Source of the DNA: Rossellomorea vietnamensis
GTDB lineage: Bacteria; Bacillota; Bacilli; Bacillales; Bacillaceae_B
Direction of reading: 5' to 3'
DNA: 49,732 nucleotides
Assembly: GCF_001305855.1 (NCBI RefSeq)
Contig: NZ_LIXZ01000024.1
Span: 1 to 49,732 of the forward strand
How positions within the stretch are numbered: position 1 is the stretch's first letter; each line of letters begins with the position of its first letter. Under the pieces are notes generated by a model. The model saw nothing but the letters and a program-made list of their open reading frames with translations. It was not told the origin of the DNA and did not search any database. Both the position numbers and the translations under genes were made by a program. Positions 8,599 through 17,286 of the stretch are shown piece after piece.

Positions 8599-8691
8599 CA
8601 GTTTTTTTGGTTTTTTTGTCGAAAATTATTTCTTGGGGAATAATTTGGTTCTTTCAGTATATAGGTGAATTAATTTTAATGAATCCACACA

Positions 8692-8739
8692 CAAAAAAAG
8701 ACCCGCCATCAGAGCCACAAACCGCTCCAACAGCAGATC
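8692..8739 (-). terminator. Terminator of the SigW-type operon
   Basis: On the minus strand GATCTGCTGTTGGAGC pairs over 16 bp (several G-U) with GCTCTGATGGCGGGTC around an 8-nt loop and is followed by seven T. It begins 7 bp after the DUF350 gene. Confidence 0.88.
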
Positions 8740-8745
8740 CCACAA

Positions 8746-9159
8746 TCAATAAGTCAAACTAGCCGCTACAACCAATCCGACGACAATCGCTGCGGAGAAG
8801 AGGCTGAACCCGATGGCGATGTTTCCTTCTTCCACTTTCTTCGCTAAGTTCGTACGCGGAGTCAGAACGTACTCGATGATCCAGTAGGCGATGACCTGGG
8901 TTGCGATTCCGATTAAGCCCCAGACGAAAGCGTCAAGCAGGTTCAGGCTGTTCGCCCAGACGGTGTAGATGACGATGGCGAGTCCGATGGCTTTTCCCCA
9001 CAGCTTCAAGGCTACGGCGATGTTCCCTTCTTTGATCAGGGCGGCTTCTGAAAATTTGGTGGTGAAGGCGAAGACGGCGATTCCGAGGATCATGAGTCCA
9101 AGACCGGTACCGACGTGGGCCAGAAAGCTGAGTAAGGCGTCACTTGTTATGATTTGCAT
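8746..9159 (-). CDS. DUF350 family membrane protein
   Basis: 137 aa, four predicted membrane segments (about 13-32, 50-68, 75-95 and 115-134). The sequence has the DUF350 pattern of two related halves, each carrying an acidic EGNIA motif (KEGNIAVALKLWG and EEGNIAIGFSLFS). Function is unknown in general. Relatives such as E. coli YjfL occur with glutathionylspermidine-synthase-like genes, and here the gene starts 15 bp after one. The RBS is AAGGAGAG, 7 nt before ATG. Last gene of the SigW-type operon. Confidence 0.85.
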   Translation of the reverse strand: MQIITSDALLSFLAHVGTGLGLMILGIAVFAFTTKFSEAALIKEGNIAVALKLWGKAIGLAIVIYTVWANSLNLLDAFVWGLIGIATQVIAYWIIEYVLTPRTNLAKKVEEGNIAIGFSLFSAAIVVGLVVAASLTY

Positions 9160-9174
9160 GTGTTTCTCTCCTTT

Positions 9175-10416
9175 TTAATTCTCCCGTATCCCTACAGGCA
9201 GAAAGTATGATTCGTTATCGGTTATGGCATTTCCGGCTCGTATGCCGATGGCGCCCGGGTTGCCGTTGATAATGAAGCTCCCGACCATCAGGCTTGCTTC
9301 CTTTTTTCCTTCATCGGTTGTGATCTCCGAGACAGGAAGTGGGCAGAATTTTTGATATACAGGGAGGGTTTGTTTATAGGTTTCATTTTTATCCTGTAAT
9401 AGGACCTTCCCTGTTGCTTCCAAGATCTTGACCGTATCTCCTTCGCGGCCGAATGCAGGTTTCTGAACGTAGGTTATCCCGCTTTCCTCGAATGGTTCGG
9501 GATCCAAATAGGTTGGAAGGAAGTAGCGTTCGATCCATTTGTGTTCTTCTTCGGTAAAGAAGGGGCTACCCTCTTCATGCAGCCCCCATATGAGTGCCTG
9601 CACCCCTTTCGATTGCAGCAAAAAGGCGGAAGGAGGGTTCAGGATCGCAAGCTTTCTATCCAATACCAAATGCATCAGTTCCAGACCGACTTTTTCTTTG
9701 GTCAGTGGATCTTGATCATCGACGAGATGCTCGACAGGATAGGTTTGCCTGTATAAGACATCGATTCGCTCTCCAGTGGGAGTATATAGTCCATCGTCCC
9801 GTATTTGCAGCTGATCGAGACTGACATATTCTGAAGGGACTCCTGAAAGGCCCTGAATATACTTCGTCGTCAAGTAATCTTCTTCATGATCAGCATGAGA
9901 AGTGAAGACGATTTTTGCGTCTCCTTTTCGTTGAAGGGACTTCCAGGAAGATAAGAGACCCCGTTTCAACTCCTTGGTTAATTGCTGTTCCATCCCGGCG
10001 TTCGGGTTCGGACAATCAAAATACTGACATACCCTTTCATTTACGTAATAGAGCTCTTTGATGAAGGTAGGAGTATCACTATTAAATTCCAATAGTTTCA
10101 TTTTCCCTTCTGAAACGACAAAATCGAATCTTCCGATAAGACATTCTTGCGGAATGGATTTGAGTTTAATATAAGAAAGTGATTCCTCGGGATAGCCGAG
10201 TTCGAGGAGGGTGTCGTCTTCTAATTCCCGCAGCAAATCGGCTGTCTTATCAAATATGGCGTACACCCGCTTGGATGCTTCGTGAATCCTTAGAACCGTT
10301 TCACGTGATTTCATATGAAGATCCAATAAGGCATATTCCATGTCATATAAATTGTGCCAGAACTCAGGGATTCCGTTGTAAAAGTCATTTCTTTTTTCAC
10401 GATGAGAGGTTGTCAT
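9175..10416 (-). CDS. Glutathionylspermidine synthase-like ATP-grasp ligase (YgiC/YjfC family)
   Basis: 413-aa protein of the family built on the synthetase half of E. coli glutathionylspermidine synthase (YgiC/YjfC). Visible family motifs: GRFDF (about 95-99), EFNSDTPTF (about 110-118) and the ATP-grasp loop KPAFGREG (about 319-326). The C-terminus is GNAITDNESYFLPVGI. Bacilli lack glutathione and this protein has no amidase half, so the substrate is unknown; an amide-forming ligation is the family inference. A GTG six codons upstream opens the frame, but ATG 10416 has GGAGG 5 nt before it and follows the lipoprotein stop by 1 nt. Confidence 0.85.
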   Translation of the reverse strand: MTTSHREKRNDFYNGIPEFWHNLYDMEYALLDLHMKSRETVLRIHEASKRVYAIFDKTADLLRELEDDTLLELGYPEESLSYIKLKSIPQECLIGRFDFVVSEGKMKLLEFNSDTPTFIKELYYVNERVCQYFDCPNPNAGMEQQLTKELKRGLLSSWKSLQRKGDAKIVFTSHADHEEDYLTTKYIQGLSGVPSEYVSLDQLQIRDDGLYTPTGERIDVLYRQTYPVEHLVDDQDPLTKEKVGLELMHLVLDRKLAILNPPSAFLLQSKGVQALIWGLHEEGSPFFTEEEHKWIERYFLPTYLDPEPFEESGITYVQKPAFGREGDTVKILEATGKVLLQDKNETYKQTLPVYQKFCPLPVSEITTDEGKKEASLMVGSFIINGNPGAIGIRAGNAITDNESYFLPVGIREN

Positions 10417-10417
10417 A

Positions 10418-10726
10418 TCAGCCTCCGAATCCACCTTTAGAGCCGCTCCCGATTCCTGACTTATAGCTTTTGGAGTATGATTTGTATTTGGAGAAGCTTT
10501 TCAGGTTTGATTTGTTTTTAAACATCCTGCCGGCGAACCAAAAATAGCCGAAGTGGGGTGACCGTTTGTCATCGCAATAATACGTCCCGCTATCGTCATC
10601 CCAATCCCAGTCGTCACAGTCTACATCCGTCGGTTCCGGTGGAAGGTCCTGATTCCCGCATCCTGTGACAGATATCGCCATGACGGAAGCGGCCACTCCC
10701 GCCATCATTTTTTTCGTTTTGTTCAT
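10418..10726 (-). CDS. Small lipoprotein of unknown function
   Basis: 102 aa. A basic N-terminus and hydrophobic h-region end in the lipobox VTGC, giving lipidated Cys23 after signal peptidase II cleavage. The mature part is bipartite. First comes an acidic, Trp/Asp-rich stretch with two more Cys (DCDDWDWDDDSGTYYC). Then comes a basic Ser/Lys/Tyr-rich tail (KYKSYSKSYKSG) ending in GGFGG. The layout recalls the YgiB-type lipoproteins encoded beside YgiC, although similarity is confined to general layout and the Gly-rich end. The gene overlaps its upstream neighbour by 4 bp and its downstream neighbour starts 1 nt after its stop, so it is tightly coupled. Confidence 0.8.
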   Translation of the reverse strand: MNKTKKMMAGVAASVMAISVTGCGNQDLPPEPTDVDCDDWDWDDDSGTYYCDDKRSPHFGYFWFAGRMFKNKSNLKSFSKYKSYSKSYKSGIGSGSKGGFGG

Positions 10727-11187
10727 CTTCTTTCCTCCTCCAGCTTATATCCCGTTGCCTTCACATATAGTATATACACATAACGGTCCTCATCGATTTC
10801 AGCAGAGTCCCGTTCCCATTCAATCCCGTCTATATAATAATAAACAGAACCGATGACGCTTAAAATATCAAGATGGTAATCATGATGTTCTAATTTTAAA
10901 ATGGGATTACTTTTCCGCTGATTTAATTCCCTGACCTCCAGTATCAGTCGTTCAGGGGGAAATAACGGATCCTTCAGCGGTTCCTCTTCATAGGTTTCTA
11001 CATAAATGATGAATAAATCCCCTTCAATCGCAGAAGACAGCTGCCGGAAGGTGACTCCTTCCTTCACGAAGAACTCACATTCCCTTCTTGCCAGGATCTG
11101 CTCCAGTTCAATATCTTGATAATGATAAATCGCTTCAAAGGTGTCATTCCCTTTTCTCAATCTATATTCTAATATCGGTGCTTTCAT
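10723..11187 (-). CDS. Uncharacterised 154-aa cytosolic protein
   Basis: I do not recognise the family. There is no signal peptide or membrane segment. The protein is rich in Tyr, Glu and Ile with a beta-strand-like pattern (HDYHLDILSVIGSVYYYIDGIEW, DRYVYILYVKATGY) and a charged C-terminus (EEERR). First gene of the SigW-type operon. The RBS is GGAG 8 nt before ATG 11187, and the 3' end overlaps the lipoprotein gene by 4 bp. Tight coupling suggests a joint job with the lipoprotein, ATP-grasp ligase and DUF350 protein. Confidence 0.8.
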   Translation of the reverse strand: MKAPILEYRLRKGNDTFEAIYHYQDIELEQILARRECEFFVKEGVTFRQLSSAIEGDLFIIYVETYEEEPLKDPLFPPERLILEVRELNQRKSNPILKLEHHDYHLDILSVIGSVYYYIDGIEWERDSAEIDEDRYVYILYVKATGYKLEEERR

Positions 11188-11224
11188 TTATTACTCCAGC
11201 CTCCTGCAAGTGATTTCTTTTAAC

Positions 11225-11252
11225 TATACGGACCACTGTGGAAAAGGTTTCA
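11225..11252 (-). promoter_or_regulatory. SigW-type (ECF) promoter
   Basis: On the minus strand TGAAAC (11247-11252), exactly 16 nt, then CGTATA (11225-11230). This is the textbook B. subtilis SigW pattern TGAAAC-N16-CGTATA with no mismatch. Start of transcription would be about 30 nt before ATG 11187. No equally good SigA promoter is visible for this operon. SigW governs antibiotic- and envelope-stress genes in Bacillus. Confidence 0.75.
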
Positions 11253-11311
11253 TTTCCCGGGTGTTCATTGGTATGATTGAACTATGATTTTTTTAAAAAA
11301 GGAGGGGCTGT

Positions 11312-12334
11312 ATGCTTATTTTCCAAAGGATTTGGAAACAGATCACAAAAATGGACTTTGGTTTCATTCTTCTATTATCTCTGATTATCATCCTGTTGGG
11401 AACCGTTGGCAGTCATTTTTTGGAACCTGAAACCTTTCCAACGCTCTTTGACGGATTCTGGTGGACGATGACGACCTTGACCACTGTCGGTTATGGGGAT
11501 TACTTTCCCGTTTCGGTTGGAGGTCGGATGCTTGGGATCTTCCTATTCATCTTTGGAATCGGGATCATCGGGGTGTTGATCAGTAAGACGGTTGATTCGA
11601 TTACGACGTTTCAGAAATTCAAAAGGGAGGGAAAATTAGTGTGTACATATGAAGATCATTATATTTATATCAATTGGTCAAAGAAAACGGAGAGGGCCAT
11701 TGAAGAAATTCTCGCCCATATGCCCGAGGCTGAGATTGTCCTTATTGACATGCTGCCCATCACGCCGATCGAGCATGAGCAGGTACATTTCATCCAAGGA
11801 GATCCTTCTGATGAAAATGTCTTACTAAAGGCCAATATCTTCGAAGCGAAACGGATTGCGATCTTTTCCGATTCAAAGATCGAGGATCCTTCCCTGGTGG
11901 ATGGGAAGACATTGTTAATAGCGTCCGCCGTTGAAGGCTTATCAAAAATGCATGAGAAGGAAGTCCATACCATCGTAGAAGTATCGGAAGACCGTCATAT
12001 TCCGAAGTTCCAGCATATTGCCGTAGAAGATTTCATTCTATCAAATGATTCTGTCTCCCTTCTCATGGCTAAAGCCACCCTTCATCCTGGAACAACCAAT
12101 CTGTTCAGACAACTGCTCAGTAAGCGATACGGAAATAACATTCATGAGATTAAGGTGAAAGAGGAATGGAAAACCATCAAGCAGGCATCAGAGGAACTTC
12201 TTGAAAAAGGGGCCATTCTCCTTGCCGTGAATGATAATATGGATTTCACCGATGCTACGAATCGGGAGCTTCATACTGATGACATCCTCTATGTCGTTTG
12301 TCATGACCGGGTGTATGAAGAATTGAATCAATAA
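11312..12334 (+). CDS. YugO-like potassium channel with RCK domain
   Basis: 340-aa two-helix K+ channel. Membrane segment about 16-34, pore loop with selectivity filter TTVGYGD (57-63), second membrane segment about 72-92. A cytoplasmic RCK/TrkA-N region follows (YINWSKKTERAIEEI, GDPSDENVLLKA), then a TrkA-C-like end. Related to B. subtilis YugO and archaeal MthK, whose gating ring responds to cytoplasmic ligands. The gene is divergent from the SigW-type operon with 124 bp between the starts and faces oncoming replication. The RBS is AGGAGGGG before ATG. It may work with its divergent neighbours, but the only evidence is adjacency. Confidence 0.9.
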   Translation: MLIFQRIWKQITKMDFGFILLLSLIIILLGTVGSHFLEPETFPTLFDGFWWTMTTLTTVGYGDYFPVSVGGRMLGIFLFIFGIGIIGVLISKTVDSITTFQKFKREGKLVCTYEDHYIYINWSKKTERAIEEILAHMPEAEIVLIDMLPITPIEHEQVHFIQGDPSDENVLLKANIFEAKRIAIFSDSKIEDPSLVDGKTLLIASAVEGLSKMHEKEVHTIVEVSEDRHIPKFQHIAVEDFILSNDSVSLLMAKATLHPGTTNLFRQLLSKRYGNNIHEIKVKEEWKTIKQASEELLEKGAILLAVNDNMDFTDATNRELHTDDILYVVCHDRVYEELNQ

Positions 12335-12371
12335 AAAACTCTCAGCCGCTTGAAGGCTGAGAGTTTTTTTA
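12333..12371. terminator. Bidirectional terminator between the K+ channel gene and purA
   Basis: AAAAAACTCTCAGCC and GGCTGAGAGTTTTTTT form a perfect stem with a short loop (GCTTGAA). A-runs and T-runs on both sides let it stop both converging genes. Confidence 0.92.
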
Positions 12372-12374
12372 TCA

Positions 12375-13667
12375 TTAATTCGGGCTCCACACGCTGCGAA
12401 CCACATTCGTTTGAGAACGGTCCGGTCCGACTGAGAAGATGGAAAGAGGGATACCTGTCAATTGTGATACTCGCTCTAAGTAGTGACGAGCATTTTCAGG
12501 AAGATCCGTTAACGTCTTGCATCCTGTGATGTCTTCCGTCCAGCCTGGAAGCTCTTCGTACACAGGCTCACATTCAGCCAGGATGTTCAGGTTAGCAGGG
12601 AACTCTTCCATGACTTCCCCTTTATACTTGTAAGCAACACAGATTTTCAATGTTTCGATTCCAGTCAGAACGTCGATCGAATTCAGTGAAAGATCTGTTA
12701 ATCCGCTGACACGGCGCGCATGACGCACAACCACACTGTCAAACCAACCGACACGGCGTGGACGTCCAGTCGTTGTACCATATTCACGGCCCACTTCGCG
12801 GATTCTGTCTCCTGTTTCATTCGTCAGTTCCGTCGGGAAAGGTCCGTCCCCTACGCGGGTTGTGTATGCTTTGGATACGCCGACTACATGGTTGATTTTT
12901 GTAGGGCCTACACCAGATCCGATTGTCACTCCACCGGCTACCGGGTTAGAAGACGTGACAAATGGATATGTACCTTGATCGATATCAAGCATAACCCCTT
13001 GAGCTCCTTCGAATAGAACACGACGGCCGTTATCGATGGCATCGTTTAAGACAACGGATGTATCGACAACGTAGTGCTTGATTTGCTGACCGTACTCGTA
13101 GTATTCATCCAGGATGTCTTCAATATTGAAGCCTTCTGTTTCATAGAATTTTTCAAAGAGACGGTTTTTCTCTTCAAGGTTACGTGAAAGCTTTTCTTCG
13201 AATGATTGACGATCCAGAAGATCTGCGATACGGATACCGACACGTGCTGCTTTATCCATATAAGCAGGACCGATTCCTTTTTTCGTGGTTCCGATTTTGT
13301 TGGCACCTTTACGCTCTTCGTCAATTTCATCCAGCTTTAAGTGATATGGAAGAATCACGTGTGCACGATTGCTGATTCTTAAGTTTTCTGTTGTTACGTC
13401 GCGATCGTGAAGATACTTCAACTCTTTCACAAGAGCTTTCGGATCGACAACCATCCCGTTTCCGATGACGGACGTTTTTTCATTATAGAATATACCTGAT
13501 GGAATTAAATGTAATTTATATGTTTCACCGTCAAACTTAATCGTATGACCCGCGTTGTTCCCACCTTGGTAACGCGCGATTACTTCTGCATGTTCAGAAA
13601 GGAAGTCAGTGATCTTTCCTTTTCCTTCGTCTCCCCATTGTGTACCTACTACTACTACTGAAGACAT
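12375..13667 (-). CDS. purA: Adenylosuccinate synthetase
   Basis: 430-aa GTP-dependent ligase that joins IMP and aspartate to adenylosuccinate in AMP synthesis. The N-terminal P-loop [11 protein letters not shown], the IMP motif [20 protein letters not shown] and GTTTGRPRR are all present. A GTG three codons upstream lies inside the Shine-Dalgarno. ATG 13667 has GGAGG 8 nt upstream and gives the standard [12 protein letters not shown] start. A PurR-type operator precedes the promoter. Confidence 0.98.
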   Translation of the reverse strand: MSSVVVVGTQWGDEGKGKITDFLSEHAEVIARYQGGNNAGHTIKFDGETYKLHLIPSGIFYNEKTSVIGNGMVVDPKALVKELKYLHDRDVTTENLRISNRAHVILPYHLKLDEIDEERKGANKIGTTKKGIGPAYMDKAARVGIRIADLLDRQSFEEKLSRNLEEKNRLFEKFYETEGFNIEDILDEYYEYGQQIKHYVVDTSVVLNDAIDNGRRVLFEGAQGVMLDIDQGTYPFVTSSNPVAGGVTIGSGVGPTKINHVVGVSKAYTTRVGDGPFPTELTNETGDRIREVGREYGTTTGRPRRVGWFDSVVVRHARRVSGLTDLSLNSIDVLTGIETLKICVAYKYKGEVMEEFPANLNILAECEPVYEELPGWTEDITGCKTLTDLPENARHYLERVSQLTGIPLSIFSVGPDRSQTNVVRSVWSPN

Positions 13668-13718
13668 ATTAAGCACCTCCGACGGGAATTAGTATTCCCT
13701 CTTTTATCAAACAAACTC

Positions 13719-13747
13719 ATTTTATCAACACTAAAACTGAAAGTCAA
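13719..13747 (-). promoter_or_regulatory. SigA promoter of purA
   Basis: On the minus strand TTGACT (13742-13747), a 17-nt spacer and TAAAAT (13719-13724). Each hexamer is 5/6 to consensus. The leader to the purA start is about 45 nt, too short for a purine riboswitch. Confidence 0.8.
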
Positions 13748-13750
13748 TCA

Positions 13751-13794
13751 AAACACGAACGTTTAAATAGGTAATTATATTTATGTTCGTGTAA
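13751..13794. promoter_or_regulatory. PurR operator (two inverted PurBoxes)
   Basis: AAACACGAACGTT (13751-13763) and the inverted TTACACGAACATA (13782-13794) share the CGAAC core of the PurBox consensus AWWWCCGAACWWT. They are 18 bp apart and end just upstream of the purA -35. PurR in B. subtilis binds such pairs and is released by PRPP. Confidence 0.7.
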
Positions 13795-13958
13795 ATACGT
13801 ACTTTATGATGTGAGATTCCTCTACATTAAGGATTTTAAGACAAATAAATAATTGAAAGAGTGTCGACAGGTTATGATAGCGCATTTTAGAATCTTTTGC
13901 TAATCTAAAATAAGCATTTTGAATTTTACATACAATTGAATATCGAGGTGACGATGTG

Positions 13959-15683
13959 ATGATTAAACGATTTTTCAGTTATTACCGTCCGCACCGGCGG
14001 CTTTTTTATATTGATTTTGCCTGTGCGGTGTTGGTGGGACTTTTAGAGTTGGGATTTCCTTTGGCGGTATCGTGGTTCATTGATTCGCTTTTGCCTGATG
14101 GAAACTGGAGCACGATTCTCGCTGTATCTGCCGGTCTCCTGGTCCTGTATCTTCTGAGTTCATCCATGCAGTTCGTGGTGAACTACTGGGGGCATAAGCT
14201 TGGGATCAACATCGAGACGGATATGAGGAGAGAATTGTTTCAGCATGTACAGAGACAATCGTTCCGCTTCTTTGACAATACGAAAACGGGGCATATCATG
14301 AGCCGTGTGACAAACGACCTGATGGATATCGGGGAGCTTGCCCACCACGGTCCTGAAGACTTGTTCATCGCTGTCATGACCTTCATAGGTGCGTTTTGGA
14401 TCATGCTCACCATCAATATGGAGCTTGCTCTCGTCGCTATTATCATTGTTCCATTCCTTGTATGGCTCATTTCGTACTCAAATATTAAAATGAATGCGGC
14501 CTGGACGAAGATGTATGGAAATATCGCCGACGTCAACAGCCGCGTTGAAGACAGTGTTTCTGGGGCGAGAGTGGTTCAATCATTCACCAATGAGCCTTAT
14601 GAAATGGAACGATTTAACGAGAACAATCAATTTTTCCGCAAATCCAAACTGAAAGCTTATAATGTGATGAGCGTGAATTTGTCCGGCATTTACATTACGA
14701 CCCGATTGATGACCTTGATCATACTGGTATACGGGGCATGGTTAAGTTTTTCAGGGGCCCTTTCATATGGGGAACTCGTTGCTTTCATCCTTTATATCAA
14801 TGTCCTGTTTAAACCTATTGATAAAATTTCCGCCCTCCTTGAGCTGTATCCGAAGGGGATGGCAGGCTTTAAACGGTTCACTGAGCTCATGGATGTGGAG
14901 CCGGATATCGAGAATCGCCCCCATGCTGTTGAAGTGTCCACGCTGAGAGGGGATATTGCCTTTGACGCCGTAACTTTTGGGTATGAGCCGGATCGACCTA
15001 TTCTTCACGATTTATCCTTTACCATTCAATCAGGACAGACCGTCGCATTTGTCGGTCCTTCCGGTGCCGGGAAAACGACGATCTGCTCCTTGATTCCCCG
15101 CTTCTATGATATAGAAGAAGGAGCCATCACCATTGATGGGATCGATATTCGGGAGATGACGAAGGAATCCCTTCGTGCCCAGATCGGGATCGTACAGCAG
15201 GATGTGTTCTTATTCACTGGAACGCTCCGTGAAAATATTGCTTATGGAAAGCTTGATGCCACACAGGAAGAAATCGAGGAAGCAACGAGACGTGCGCATC
15301 TCACAGACCTTATCGCATCCCTTCCAGACGGATATAATACCCAGATCGGGGAGAGGGGACTGAAGCTTTCCGGTGGCCAAAAGCAGCGCTTATCCATTGC
15401 CCGTATGTTCCTAAAGAATCCACGAATCCTGATTCTGGATGAGGCCACTTCCGCTCTGGATACAGAAACAGAAGCGATCATCCAGGAGGCTTTGAATGAA
15501 CTGGCAAAAGACCGTACCACCCTGGTCATTGCCCACCGGTTGGCAACGATCCGGAAAGCGGACCGCATTCTGGTCGTCACCGAAAATGGGATTGCGGAAG
15601 ATGGGACTCATGAAGAACTCCTTTCAAAAGAGGACGGCATCTTTACAAGACTCCATGCCCATCAGCATGCAACCATTCTATAA
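13959..15683 (+). CDS. ABC transporter, fused permease-ATPase (exporter type)
   Basis: 574-aa half-transporter. Six membrane segments (about residues 15-310) precede a nucleotide-binding domain with Walker A GPSGAGKTT, Q-loop IVQQDVFLFTG, signature LSGGQKQR, Walker B ILILDEATSALD and switch His in VIAHRL. It belongs to the MsbA/LmrA-type multidrug or lipid exporters. The substrate cannot be read from the sequence. A GTG one codon upstream opens the frame. ATG 13959 fits GAGGTGA 7 nt upstream. The gene stands alone, head-on to replication, between purA and dnaB. Confidence 0.92.
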   Translation: MIKRFFSYYRPHRRLFYIDFACAVLVGLLELGFPLAVSWFIDSLLPDGNWSTILAVSAGLLVLYLLSSSMQFVVNYWGHKLGINIETDMRRELFQHVQRQSFRFFDNTKTGHIMSRVTNDLMDIGELAHHGPEDLFIAVMTFIGAFWIMLTINMELALVAIIIVPFLVWLISYSNIKMNAAWTKMYGNIADVNSRVEDSVSGARVVQSFTNEPYEMERFNENNQFFRKSKLKAYNVMSVNLSGIYITTRLMTLIILVYGAWLSFSGALSYGELVAFILYINVLFKPIDKISALLELYPKGMAGFKRFTELMDVEPDIENRPHAVEVSTLRGDIAFDAVTFGYEPDRPILHDLSFTIQSGQTVAFVGPSGAGKTTICSLIPRFYDIEEGAITIDGIDIREMTKESLRAQIGIVQQDVFLFTGTLRENIAYGKLDATQEEIEEATRRAHLTDLIASLPDGYNTQIGERGLKLSGGQKQRLSIARMFLKNPRILILDEATSALDTETEAIIQEALNELAKDRTTLVIAHRLATIRKADRILVVTENGIAEDGTHEELLSKEDGIFTRLHAHQHATIL

Positions 15684-15685
15684 AC

Positions 15686-15731
15686 ACAAAAAAATCCAAG
15701 CACCTGTTTCAGACAGGGCTTGGATTTTTTC
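15686..15731. terminator. Bidirectional terminator between the ABC transporter gene and dnaB
   Basis: AAAAAAATCCAAGC..CCTGT pairs with ACAGGGCTTGGATTTTTT around a short loop. Runs of A and T on both flanks serve both converging genes. Confidence 0.9.
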
Positions 15732-15733
15732 TA

Positions 15734-17086
15734 TTAAGCAGGAGCGTCGTCAAATCGCCGCTCCAGATTCACGAATTTATTATATTCCTTCACAAACGCC
15801 AATGATACGTTCCCAACCGGACCGTTACGCTGCTTGGCGATGATGATTTCGATGATGTTCTTATTTTCCGCTTCTTTATCATAGTAATCTTCACGGTAAA
15901 GGAAGGCTACGATATCCGCATCCTGCTCGATACTTCCTGATTCACGGATATCCGACATCATCGGACGCTTATCCTGTCGCTGCTCCACTCCACGGGAAAG
16001 CTGGGACAAAGCGATGACCGGCACTTCCAGTTCACGAGCCAGTCCTTTCAACGAACGGGAGATTTCGGAAACCTCTTGCTGACGGTTTTCACCGGATCGA
16101 CCGTTTCCTTGAATAAGCTGCAGGTAGTCAATAAGTATCATTCCTAGACCATGTTCCTGGGCGAGACGTCGGCATTTTGAACGTATTTCCCCCACCTTGA
16201 TTCCCGGTGTATCATCTATAAAGATACCTGCATTTGAGAGACTGCCCATCGCCATCGTAAGCTTTCTCCAATCTTCGTCTGTCAGATCACCTGTCCGGAG
16301 GTTCTGTGCGTTAATATTGCCTTCTGCGCACAGCATACGCATAACAAGCTGTTCTGCCCCCATCTCCAGGGAAAAGATGGCTACATTTTCTTTCGCTTTG
16401 ATGGCGACATTCTGAGCGATATTCAGGGCGAATGCTGTCTTACCCATGGAAGGTCTGGCACCGACGATAATGAGATCATTTCGTTGGAAACCGGCTGTTA
16501 AATGATCCAAATCAGCAAATCCGGTTGAAATGCCTGTTACGTCACCTTTTCGATTTGTCAGGGTTTCAATATTGTCATATGTTCTTACAAGAACATCTTT
16601 AATATTATGAAAGGCACCACCGTTCTTTCTTTGGGCCACTTCCATTATATTTTTTTCTGCTTCTCCCAATAGTGCATCCACTTCATCCTCGCGGGCATAG
16701 CCATCAGAAGCGATATCCGTCGCTGTACGGATCAACCTGCGGAGTAATGACTTCTCTTCCACGATCTTTGCGTAGTATTCAATATTCGCAGCAGTTGGAA
16801 CGGAAGCGGCAAGTTCACTCAAATAAGCGACCCCGCCGACATCTTCGAGCTCTTTCGCAGCTGCCAATTCTTCGGTCACCGTAATCAGGTCGACGGCTTT
16901 TCCCCCATCCCCGAGATTCAGCATGACATTGTATATCCGTTGGTGAGAATGACGATAAAAATCCTCTGGAATCAATATTTCCGATGTGGTCGTCAATGCA
17001 CTGGGCTCTAGGAAAATAGCCCCTAATACCGCTTGTTCAGCCTCGATATTCTGAGGTGGAACCCGGTCCTGGAACATTTCATTCAT
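15734..17086 (-). CDS. dnaB: Replicative DNA helicase DnaB
   Basis: 450-aa hexameric 5'-3' helicase of the replication fork (named DnaC in B. subtilis). The N-terminal DnaB domain begins VPPQNIEAEQAVLGAIF. The RecA-like C-terminal domain has Walker A GARPSMGKTAFALN, FSLEMGAEQL, Walker B MILIDYLQL, and IALSQLSRGVEQR with the arginine finger. The gene is separated from rplI by 200 bp that include a terminator, so it probably has its own promoter there. RBS GGGAGG lies 11 nt before ATG 17086. Confidence 0.98.
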   Translation of the reverse strand: MNEMFQDRVPPQNIEAEQAVLGAIFLEPSALTTTSEILIPEDFYRHSHQRIYNVMLNLGDGGKAVDLITVTEELAAAKELEDVGGVAYLSELAASVPTAANIEYYAKIVEEKSLLRRLIRTATDIASDGYAREDEVDALLGEAEKNIMEVAQRKNGGAFHNIKDVLVRTYDNIETLTNRKGDVTGISTGFADLDHLTAGFQRNDLIIVGARPSMGKTAFALNIAQNVAIKAKENVAIFSLEMGAEQLVMRMLCAEGNINAQNLRTGDLTDEDWRKLTMAMGSLSNAGIFIDDTPGIKVGEIRSKCRRLAQEHGLGMILIDYLQLIQGNGRSGENRQQEVSEISRSLKGLARELEVPVIALSQLSRGVEQRQDKRPMMSDIRESGSIEQDADIVAFLYREDYYDKEAENKNIIEIIIAKQRNGPVGNVSLAFVKEYNKFVNLERRFDDAPA

Positions 17087-17176
17087 CTATGCTCAAGCCT
17101 CCCTTACGATCTAGTGGGAGTTTCCCCACAGATCCTGACTTTCTTTATCTATATAAAAAAGATTGTAGTTCTACCG

Positions 17177-17214
17177 AAAAAATGTGATCAGGATAAAATC
17201 CAGATCACATTTTA
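17177..17214 (-). terminator. Terminator after rplI
   Basis: On the minus strand AAAATGTGATC-T-GGAT pairs with ATCC-T-GATCACATTTT and runs into TTTTTTCGG. It lies between rplI and dnaB, making at least partial separation of dnaB from the upstream unit likely. Confidence 0.8.
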
Positions 17215-17286
17215 TATCAAGCTATATTCATTTTAACATGTTTTTCTCAAAATGAAGTTACCAAATTTCGTATATTCATTGGAAGA

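Noticed and set aside
10307..10322. CGTTTCACGTGATTTC, parS-like
   Set aside because: Five mismatches to the parS consensus, in one half-site. Inside the ATP-grasp gene.
11252..11265. ATTTCCCGGGTGTT, similar to a Noc binding site
   Set aside because: Three mismatches to ATTTCCCGGGAAAT, all in one half, and it overlaps the SigW -35. Taken as chance.
13668..13958. Purine riboswitch before purA
   Set aside because: The leader after the mapped promoter is only about 45 nt and has no purine aptamer core. PurR boxes explain control.
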